Shown here piece after piece: positions 8,224 through 12,647 of a DNA stretch of 12,647 bases. The notes beneath the pieces were generated by a model. That model worked only from the letters and a program-made list of their open reading frames with translations, made no database searches and was not told where the DNA came from. The stretch spans positions 1-12,647 of the forward strand of contig SKPT01000209.1 in assembly GCA_007119405.1 (NCBI GenBank), given 5' to 3'. The position numbers and the translations under genes were made by a program. Each line of letters starts with the position of its first letter. Within the stretch, counting starts at the first letter, position 1. Source of the DNA: Phycisphaeraceae bacterium. Its GTDB lineage: Bacteria > Planctomycetota > Phycisphaerae > Phycisphaerales > Phycisphaeraceae.

Positions 8224-9564
8224 TCAGCGCAGGGCGCTGGCGTCGAGACGGTTCATCAGGACGTCGAGGCGCTGCCGCTGGGTGCGGGCCCGGCGCTCGG
8301 CGCCGGGACGCTGGTCCAGTTCGTCGATGCGCTCGACCAGCAACTGCTCGATGCGGTGGGCCTCGGCGAAGAGATCGTCCTGCTGCTCGTTGAAGCGGTC
8401 CAGGGCCTCGGCGAAAGGCTGAGCCGGCGCTTGCGAGCCGGCGAAGATGGCGGTGATGCGGCCGAGCCGGCCGACGGCCGCGGACTCCTCGACGATCATG
8501 CGGAGCTGCTCGGTGTAGGCGTCGGTAAGCTCCCACAGCACGCTGGTGCCGGTGTCCGCGTCCACCGCGTGGCGCTCGGCGTTCTCGAACTGCTCGATCG
8601 CGGCGGCCAGGTGCTGCTCGCGCGCGGCGGTAAGCGGCAGCACCACCGCCTGCTCGTGCACCGACAGCACGTCCTGGAACGCCTCGACCAGCGCCTCGTT
8701 GGCCTCGGCCAGGGCGGCGCGAGCCTCCTCACGCGACTCGGCCCGGCTCTGGTCGCCGGCGCGGACCCGCTGGATCTGCTCCTGCAACTGCTCGATCAGC
8801 GCCTCGAGGTGGCCCTGACGCGCGGTGGCCAGGGCGGCCTCGGCTTCGGCGACGTCCAGCCGGGCGTCGATCTTCTCCGCCTCGGCGGCGTGGCCGTGGG
8901 CCGCGAGCTCCTGTTCGTCGGCCTCGGTCTCGAGCTCGTAGCGGTCGTCGCCGTCGGCGACAAAGGCGCGGTCGCGGATGCGGCGGGCCTCGGCGTAGGC
9001 CTCGTCCGCCTGCTCACGCCAGCGGTCCCGCTCGGCCGTCAACGCCTCGACGCTCTGGCGATGCTCAGCTTCCTCGGCCTCGAGCCGCGCGAGCTCCTGG
9101 CGCAGCTCGCGCAGCTCCTCGTTGAGCTGCTCGATGACCAGCTCCGACGTGCCCTCGAGGCGCTGGGCCCGGGCGGCGGCGCGGTCCGCCGCGGCGAGGT
9201 AGCCCAGCAGCACGCTTGTGCGCGTGCCCAGCTCGGCGGCCTCGTGCCGGGCCTGGCGGGCCTGGGCCCGGCCCCGGCTGGCGTGGATGTCCCCCAGCAG
9301 GCGGTGGGCCACCACCTGCTCCCGACGCGAGCCGTCACTCGCGACCCTGCGCAGGTCCGGCTCGACGTCCTCGTAGACGCTCAGGCGATAGGCGTGGTAG
9401 GTCAGCTCGGCGGATTCGGCGGGCACGTAGCCGCGCTCCGCGGCCTCGAGGGTGTCGAGGCTTTCCATGAGTGTGCGCGTGGTCGTGGCGACCCGCTCCT
9501 CGCAACCGAGGCTGAAGGTGGCCAGACCCAGACAGCAGGCGGTCAGCAGGCTCGTGTATCGCAC
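8224..9564 (-). CDS. Coiled-coil probable lipoprotein of unknown function
   Basis: I do not recognise a named family. The preferred start is GTG at 9562-9564, giving 446 residues: AAAGGG (9571-9576) lies six bases before it, and a good promoter (9602-9630) rules out the far-upstream TTG, which is itself part of the -35 box. GTG 9579 and TTG 9570 are alternatives. The N-terminus MRYTSLLTACCLGLATFSLGC is a short hydrophobic signal ending in Cys21; the lipobox (SLGC) is not canonical, so lipidation is likely but unproven. Residues about 138-193 and 218-298 are highly charged, rich in Glu, Ala, Arg and Leu, and look like two long coiled coils split by RAFVADGDDRYELE. The C-terminal third is also helical. 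Probably an envelope-attached structural or scaffold protein. Convergent with pckG; its promoter borders the palindrome after the response regulator. Confidence 0.75.
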   Translation of the reverse strand: MRYTSLLTACCLGLATFSLGCEERVATTTRTLMESLDTLEAAERGYVPAESAELTYHAYRLSVYEDVEPDLRRVASDGSRREQVVAHRLLGDIHASRGRAQARQARHEAAELGTRTSVLLGYLAAADRAAARAQRLEGTSELVIEQLNEELRELRQELARLEAEEAEHRQSVEALTAERDRWREQADEAYAEARRIRDRAFVADGDDRYELETEADEQELAAHGHAAEAEKIDARLDVAEAEAALATARQGHLEALIEQLQEQIQRVRAGDQSRAESREEARAALAEANEALVEAFQDVLSVHEQAVVLPLTAAREQHLAAAIEQFENAERHAVDADTGTSVLWELTDAYTEQLRMIVEESAAVGRLGRITAIFAGSQAPAQPFAEALDRFNEQQDDLFAEAHRIEQLLVERIDELDQRPGAERRARTQRQRLDVLMNRLDASALR

Positions 9565-9570
9565 GCACAA

Positions 9571-9577
9571 CCCTTTC
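9571..9577 (-). promoter_or_regulatory. Ribosome binding site deciding the lipoprotein-like gene start
   Basis: On the minus strand GAAAGGG (9571-9577) stands six bases before GTG 9562-9564, and directly before or within the codons of the other possible starts. It favours the start that gives a compact signal peptide. Confidence 0.5.
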
Positions 9578-9601
9578 ACTGCGGGGGAGCAACGGCCGTG
9601 G

Positions 9602-9630
9602 AGGATACCGCAAACGGCGGGGCTGGACAA
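9602..9630 (-). promoter_or_regulatory. Promoter of the coiled-coil lipoprotein-like gene
   Basis: On the minus strand TTGTCC (9625-9630) and TATCCT (9602-9607) are separated by exactly 17 bp, a good sigma70-type pair. Transcription would begin near 9595, leaving about 30 nt before the GTG start at 9564. The -35 box directly adjoins the end of the inverted repeat at 9631-9750. Confidence 0.6.
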
Positions 9631-9750
9631 TCACGCCCGTCCTGAGCGCGTCGGCGAGCGAAGGTCGGGATGGGCGACGCGGGGCCCATACGTGCGCACA
9701 CGGTCGCAGGCGATGATCCCGACCTTCGCCTGGCTCAGGACGGGCGTTGA
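9631..9750. repeat. 120-bp nested inverted repeat after the receiver gene
   Basis: The outer arms ACGCCCGTCCTGAGC (9633-9647) and complement (9733-9747) pair perfectly over 15 bp, with two more pairs at 9631-9632 and 9749-9750 after a one-base bulge. The inner arms GCGAAGGTCGGGAT (9658-9671) and complement (9716-9729) pair perfectly over 14 bp. The arms are separated by an uneven internal loop (10 and 3 nt), with 44 nt in the apical part. It lies 29 bp after the stop of the receiver gene and directly before the promoter of the next gene, so it may act as a terminator. It could also be a small non-autonomous mobile repeat; no T-run is present. Confidence 0.85.
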
Positions 9751-9753
9751 CCG

Positions 9754-9774
9754 GGCGTGGCGGAGGCGTGGCGG
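9754..9774. repeat. Short tandem repeat next to the inverted repeat
   Basis: GGCGTGGCGG occurs at 9754-9763 and again at 9765-9774 with one base between. It lies between the receiver gene stop and the inverted repeat. It is minor and may be simple-sequence drift. Confidence 0.5.
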
Positions 9775-9779
9775 GGGGC

Positions 9780-10208
9780 TCAGGCCTCTTCCTGCTCGCC
9801 CTCGACCTGCTCGCCCTCGAAGAGCTCCTGGGCCAGCGTGATGAGGCGCTCGAGCCGGACGGGCTTGAGGATGTAGCCGTCGACCCCCAGGGCCTCGGCG
9901 TACTGCTGGTGGCGCCGGCCCTCGTTGGCGGTGACCATGACGACGCGCGGCGGGCTCTCCAGCCGCTTGATCTTCTCCAGCACCAGGAACCCGCTGCGCT
10001 TGGGCAGCATCATGTCCAGCACCACGAGCTCCGGCGGGTCCGCCTCGCAGATGCGCACCGCCGAGTTGCCGTCGCCGCACGTCTGCGTCAGCGCCCCCTC
10101 GGCCTGCAACGCCTGGTCAATCGCGGCGCGCACCTCGGAATCGTCATCGACGATAAGGATCTTTCGGCCTTCCAACCGCAGCTCTTCGCCCTGGTCGATA
10201 TCTGACAT
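9780..10208 (-). CDS. Stand-alone receiver-domain response regulator (CheY-like)
   Basis: A 142-residue protein made of one receiver domain. KILIVDDD (16-23) supplies the acidic pocket Asp21-Asp22, Asp65 in VVLDMMLPKRSG is the phosphoacceptor, Thr93 in VMVTAN is the switch Thr, and Lys115 in YILKPV is the conserved Lys. No output domain follows; the chain ends in an acidic tail, EGEQVEGEQEEA. Such proteins act as diffusible or relay partners of a histidine kinase, or bind a target protein when phosphorylated. The ATG at 10208 is chosen over an upstream extension because GAGGG (10218-10222) lies nine bases before it. No histidine kinase is in the window. A strong promoter sits about 100 bp upstream, so it is probably transcribed on its own. 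Confidence 0.92.
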   Translation of the reverse strand: MSDIDQGEELRLEGRKILIVDDDSEVRAAIDQALQAEGALTQTCGDGNSAVRICEADPPELVVLDMMLPKRSGFLVLEKIKRLESPPRVVMVTANEGRRHQQYAEALGVDGYILKPVRLERLITLAQELFEGEQVEGEQEEA

Positions 10209-10310
10209 GGCAATAGGCCCTCGCTCAGACGACAAAAACAACCATCAACGCGGCCGCCGAGTGAACCGCACCGTTGTGGCCCCGACGTTCGAGCCGGTCA
10301 AGCAGGGCAG

Positions 10311-10339
10311 ATTATAGGCCGGACGGCCGGGCGTGTGGA
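10311..10339 (-). promoter_or_regulatory. Promoter of the stand-alone receiver gene
   Basis: On the minus strand a perfect -10 TATAAT (10311-10316) follows TCCACA (10334-10339, four of six consensus bases) with a 17-bp spacer. The start would fall near 10304, leaving a leader of about 95 nt before the ATG at 10208. It lies 25 bp beyond the stop of the methyltransferase gene upstream. Confidence 0.65.
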
Positions 10340-10363
10340 CGGGGGCGGGGGGCAGCCTGCCCG

Positions 10364-11200
10364 CTATCGCTTCACGGCCACGATGTAGGCGATCCAGGCG
10401 GGGTCGTTGGTGCCGCGGGTGACCTTGCGCCACTTGCCGTCGCCCTCGCCGTCGGCGTCGGTGCCTTCCCAGTAGACGTGGGTCTCGTCGAAGCCGGCCT
10501 CGTCGAGCAGCTCGCGGACCTCGGGGATGGTCCAGAAGCGCCAGTTGTAGGTGAAGGCGCGGTCGAGCTTCGAGCCGTCGGGGAAGTGGAAGTGGATGTG
10601 CCACGTGCCGGTGCAGGTGACGGGGTCGAAGCGCGCCTGCTCCCAGAGGTACTTGTAGCCGGGGTACTTGCGTTCGTCGACGTGCTCGTCCTCGAGACAT
10701 TCGGGCCCGCCCATCATGTCCAGGACCATCACCGAGCCCTTGGCGCAGTTGCGATAGGCGGCCTTGAAGTAGGCGAGCAGCTCCGGGCGGCTGTGGAAGC
10801 ACCAGAAGGAGAAGTTCTGGGCGGACAGGACGTCGGCCTTAGGCCCGGCGTCGACCTTGCGCACGTCCTGCTGCCGCAGCTCGACGCGCTGCTGGGCGGC
10901 TTCGGGGATCCTGGAGAGGTTGTGCCTGCGGCCCCAGTCCAGGGGCTCCGGGTCGTTGTCGATGCCGATCGCGACCCGGCCGCGCTTCTTAGCCCACTCG
11001 CAGCAGATGGCGAAGGTCCCGCAGAAATCCTCCCGCAGGACCCGGGGGGCGCGGTTGAACACGGCCCGGTAGACCCGATCGAAGAAGGCGACCTCGTGGT
11101 CGGCCTCCTGGACGGTCTGCTGGTAGAGGTGGTACTTGTCGGCGGCGGCGGCGCGGCCGTTGCCGGCGGACTTGCGACGCTGGGTGGTCGGCCTGGGCAT
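10364..11200 (-). CDS. Class I SAM-dependent methyltransferase, substrate unknown
   Basis: A 278-residue Rossmann-fold methyltransferase. VLREDFCGTFAICCEWA (54-70) holds the glycine-containing motif I in the EDFCGTF form, and AIGIDNDPEPLDWGR (77-91) carries the acidic residue after strand 2 (Asp81) that holds the ribose of SAM. VLSAQNFSFWCF (124-135) and VMVLDMMGG (157-165) are later strands. The C-terminal part, with TYNWRFWTIPEVRELLDEAG and a WEG segment, is the likely substrate-binding region. I know similar uncharacterised methyltransferases but no defined substrate. The first 20 residues are basic and low in complexity. The ATG at 11200 has no good ribosome binding site, but a -10-like TAAAGT lies 8 bp upstream, so the message may be leaderless. 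Divergent from rsmD. Confidence 0.82.
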   Translation of the reverse strand: MPRPTTQRRKSAGNGRAAAADKYHLYQQTVQEADHEVAFFDRVYRAVFNRAPRVLREDFCGTFAICCEWAKKRGRVAIGIDNDPEPLDWGRRHNLSRIPEAAQQRVELRQQDVRKVDAGPKADVLSAQNFSFWCFHSRPELLAYFKAAYRNCAKGSVMVLDMMGGPECLEDEHVDERKYPGYKYLWEQARFDPVTCTGTWHIHFHFPDGSKLDRAFTYNWRFWTIPEVRELLDEAGFDETHVYWEGTDADGEGDGKWRKVTRGTNDPAWIAYIVAVKR

Positions 11201-11207
11201 GGGGGGC

Positions 11208-11213
11208 ACTTTA
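11208..11213 (-). promoter_or_regulatory. Candidate -10 box for the methyltransferase gene (leaderless start)
   Basis: On the minus strand TAAAGT ends 7 bp before the ATG at 11200. A start site at the usual distance would fall on or next to the ATG, giving a leaderless or nearly leaderless message. The expected -35 position falls inside the heptanucleotide repeat and matches poorly. Confidence 0.35.
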
Positions 11214-11215
11214 GC

Positions 11216-11270
11216 AATGCAGAATGCGGAATGCAGAATGCGGAATGCGGAAGCGGGGCGCGGAATACGG
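11216..11270. repeat. Heptanucleotide tandem repeat
   Basis: Five 7-bp units run from 11216 to 11250 in the order AATGCAG, AATGCGG, AATGCAG, AATGCGG, AATGCGG. Decayed units follow to 11270 (AAGCGGG, later AATACGG). The repeat lies between two divergent methyltransferase genes and overlaps the likely -35 region of the minus-strand gene. Confidence 0.9.
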
Positions 11271-11296
11271 CATGCCGAGGGCTGCCGGATGCGGCC

Positions 11297-11302
11297 TACC
11301 AT
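11297..11302 (+). promoter_or_regulatory. Candidate -10 box for rsmD (leaderless start)
   Basis: TACCAT ends 8 bp before the ATG of rsmD at 11311. No ribosome binding site precedes that ATG, so a leaderless message from this -10 is plausible. No clear -35 box is seen. Confidence 0.3.
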
Positions 11303-11310
11303 GTGCGGGC

Positions 11311-11910
11311 ATGCGGATCATTGCCGGTGAGCATCGTGGGCGGCGGATTCTCGGGCCGCGCGACGCGAGGACGACGCGGCCGATCACCGACCGGGTCAAG
11401 ACGAGCCTGTTCGATCGGCTGGACCATCGCGGGCTGATCGCGGACGCGGCGGTGCTGGACCTCTACTGCGGCACGGGCTCGCTCGGGCTCGAGGCGCTGT
11501 CGCGCGGGGCGCGGCATGCCACGTTCGTCGATCGCGACCGTGAGGCGATCGAGCGGCTGAGGCGCAACCTCGCCGCGCTGGGGATGGGCGAGCGGGCGAC
11601 GGTGCGGCGGGCGGATGCGACCAGGCCGGGCTGGCTCGACGAGGCGCTGCGCGAGTCGCCGGCCGTGCCCGCGACCGTTGCGTTCGTCGACCCGCCCTAT
11701 GCGCTGCTGGAGCGCGCCGATGGTTGGCAGAAGCTGCGGCCGATGCTCGAGGCGCTGGCGGCGGTGATGGTGACGGATGGGGTGATGGTGCTGCGCACCG
11801 CCAGGCGGGTGGAACTGGGGGAACTGGCGGGCTGGGAAGGGCCGGGCTCGCAGGTGCATGGGAGCATGGCGTTGCATTTCTATGAGGCGCGGGGCAAGGG
11901 AATTGTGTGA
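11311..11910 (+). CDS. rsmD: 16S rRNA (guanine(966)-N2)-methyltransferase
   Basis: A 199-residue protein of normal RsmD length. RsmD methylates N2 of guanine 966 in 16S rRNA in the assembled small subunit, using SAM. MRIIAGEHRGRRI is the typical RsmD opening and fixes the ATG at 11311. RPITDRVKTSLFDRL (23-37) is the conserved RNA-binding and cofactor helix segment. Motif I is VLDLYCGTGSLGLEALSRGA (48-67), the acidic residue after strand 2 is in FVDRDREAI (72-80), and the catalytic motif IV is FVDPPY (125-130), where N6-adenine and N2-guanine methyltransferases bind the target base. No ribosome binding site is visible before the start. It is divergent from the other methyltransferase, with 110 bp between the start codons. 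Confidence 0.93.
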   Translation: MRIIAGEHRGRRILGPRDARTTRPITDRVKTSLFDRLDHRGLIADAAVLDLYCGTGSLGLEALSRGARHATFVDRDREAIERLRRNLAALGMGERATVRRADATRPGWLDEALRESPAVPATVAFVDPPYALLERADGWQKLRPMLEALAAVMVTDGVMVLRTARRVELGELAGWEGPGSQVHGSMALHFYEARGKGIV

Positions 11911-12008
11911 GATGTCCTTTGGGGTTGGGCCCGACAAGCCGTGGCATCGGCATTGACGTGGTTCTCGGACTCATCCGCGCGGCACGGGTTGGCCGTTGCC
12001 CGCGTGGC

Positions 12009-12032
12009 CGATGTTGCCGGTTTTCAACGTCG
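12009..12032. repeat. Small hairpin in the gap after rsmD
   Basis: CGATGTTG (12009-12016) pairs with CAACGTCG (12025-12032) with one G-T wobble and an 8-nt loop, CCGGTTTT. It lies about 100 bp after rsmD. It could be a weak terminator, but it has no T-run after the stem. Confidence 0.35.
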
Positions 12033-12044
12033 CGTGTGGATGTG

Positions 12045-12105
12045 CCGATAAGCCAGTGGGAGCGTTGCCGCGGAGCAACGTCACGTGCCGGAGCTGGCTT
12101 ATCGG
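12045..12105 (+). promoter_or_regulatory. Nested inverted repeat reaching to the start of the NtrC-type gene
   Basis: CCGATAAGCCAG (12045-12056) and its exact complement (12094-12105) form a 12-bp outer stem. Inside, CGTTGC (12063-12068) and GCAACG (12075-12080) form a second stem with a 6-nt loop, and the palindrome CACGTG is at 12083-12088. The right outer arm ends two bases before the ATG at 12108, over the position where a ribosome binding site should lie. This could control translation, be an operator, or be a dispersed palindrome. Confidence 0.7.
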
Positions 12106-12107
12106 AC

Positions 12108-12647
12108 ATGCTTGAGCAGGCGCGGATACTCATTGTCGACGACGATCCGATCGTCGCCGAGTCGCTGGCGGACTTTCTCGCCGAAGCCGGCTACGCCACC
12201 GCCACGGCTCACGACGCCGCCGAGGCCTTGGCGATGCTCGAAACCGGCGGCGGCGCGGGTGGCGGGGGCGGGGGGTATGGCATCATCGTGCTGGATCTGA
12301 ACATGCCCCGCAGCGACGGGATGCAGACGCTGCGCACACTGCGCAAGCGCTACCCCTCGCTCGTGCCCATCGCCATCACCGACTTTGGCAAGATCGAGTC
12401 GGCGGTCGAGGCCATCCGCCTCGGCGCTGCCGACTACCTGACCAAGCCCATCGTCCACGACGAGCTGCGCCTGGCGGTCGGCCGGGCGCTGAACCAGCAC
12501 GTGCTGGTCGCGGAGAATCAGTCGCTGCGCAGCCAGCTCTCGGAGCGGTTCGGCTTGGCGAACCTCGTCGGCGCCGACCATCGCATGCAGCGCGTCTACG
12601 ACCTGGTCGAGGCGGTGGCGCCGACGCGCACCACCGTGCTGATCACC
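12108..12647 (+). CDS. NtrC-type sigma54-dependent response regulator (N-terminal part, cut by window end)
   Basis: The frame runs open from the ATG at 12108 to the last base, giving 180 residues. The receiver domain covers about residues 5-125: ILIVDDDP (7-14) with the acidic pocket Asp11-Asp12, phosphoacceptor Asp63 in VLDLNMP, switch Thr91 in AIT, and Lys113 in YLTKPI. IESAVEAIRLGAADYL is typical of NtrC-class receivers. After a linker helix (ENQSLRSQL), LVGADHRMQRVYDLVEAVAPTRTTVLIT is the opening of the AAA+ sigma54-activation domain; the Walker A motif would follow next, beyond the window. Residues 47-56 are nearly all Gly (GGGAGGGGGG), an extension of the loop before strand 3. It probably activates sigma54 promoters when phosphorylated. 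No clear ribosome binding site is seen, and a 12-bp inverted repeat ends two bases before the ATG. Confidence 0.92.
   Translation, partial: MLEQARILIVDDDPIVAESLADFLAEAGYATATAHDAAEALAMLETGGGAGGGGGGYGIIVLDLNMPRSDGMQTLRTLRKRYPSLVPIAITDFGKIESAVEAIRLGAADYLTKPIVHDELRLAVGRALNQHVLVAENQSLRSQLSERFGLANLVGADHRMQRVYDLVEAVAPTRTTVLIT

Noticed and set aside
9565..9630. A longer form of the coiled-coil protein starting at TTG 9630.
   Set aside because: That TTG is the first part of the -35 box of a well-spaced promoter (TTGTCC, 17 bp, TATCCT), so it is not transcribed from there, and it would bury the signal peptide.
8356..9645. An open plus-strand frame opposite the coiled-coil gene.
   Set aside because: The translation is Leu, Gly and Ala-rich with no motif. 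The minus-strand gene has a promoter, a ribosome binding site and a signal-like start, which the plus frame lacks.
10346..10362. A terminator hairpin after the minus-strand methyltransferase.
   Set aside because: The short GC-rich pairing (GGGCA with TGCCC) leaves only a 3-nt loop and has no T-run; it is not distinct from background in this GC-rich region.
11216..11270. A CRISPR-like array.
   Set aside because: The units are only 7 bp, directly adjacent and have no spacers, so this is a simple tandem repeat.
11201..11302. An extension of the minus-strand methyltransferase through the heptanucleotide repeat.
   Set aside because: The added residues encode the repeat (RILHSAFCIA-like) and have no ribosome binding site; homologous sequence appears to begin after the ATG at 11200.
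10274..11437. An open plus-strand frame opposite the methyltransferase gene and running into rsmD.
   Set aside because: Its translation has no domain and overlaps two real genes with clear methyltransferase motifs.

Overview
The window is GC-rich DNA with long, mostly well-spaced genes, short intergenic regions and several palindromic intergenic repeats. A GTP-type PEP carboxykinase, a eukaryote-like (GBE1-like) glycogen branching enzyme, a GH42-like hydrolase after an oxidoreductase tail, and coiled-coil lipoprotein-like and response-regulator genes suggest a planctomycete, possibly of the Phycisphaerae. This assignment is inferred from gene content and style; no marker gene fixes it.

Layout. 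1-180: 3' end of a gene, probably a Gfo/Idh/MocA-type oxidoreductase (+). 367-2577: GH42-like glycoside hydrolase (+). 2578-2757: convergent junction filled by a nested palindrome. 3885-2758 and 5952-3913: class V aminotransferase and branching enzyme GlgB, both on the minus strand, 27 bp apart and probably one transcript. 5953-6241: divergent promoter region. 6242-8044: GTP-dependent PEP carboxykinase (+). 8045-8223: second convergent junction, with a perfect hairpin and a partial copy of the repeat from the first junction. 9564-8224: coiled-coil lipoprotein-like protein (-). 9631-9750: 120-bp nested inverted repeat. 10208-9780: stand-alone receiver protein (-). 11200-10364: SAM-dependent methyltransferase (-). 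11201-11310: short divergent promoter region with heptanucleotide repeats. 11311-11910: 16S rRNA methyltransferase RsmD (+). 12108 to the end: N-terminal part of an NtrC-type response regulator (+), cut by the window edge just before its expected Walker A motif.

How the genes fit together. Branching enzyme and PEP carboxykinase are transcribed divergently from one 289-bp region, joining gluconeogenesis and glycogen branching at one control point. The aminotransferase behind glgB could feed pyruvate or hydroxypyruvate carbon toward gluconeogenesis. The first two genes look like glycoside or sugar catabolism. The right half is housekeeping and regulation: two methyltransferases, two receiver proteins without a histidine kinase, and an envelope protein. 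I see no CRISPR array, transposase, phage gene, toxin-antitoxin pair, tRNA or rRNA, and no convincing new multigene system. The most unusual content is intergenic: four different palindromic elements, two of them at convergent gene ends sharing sequence modules, and one touching a start codon.
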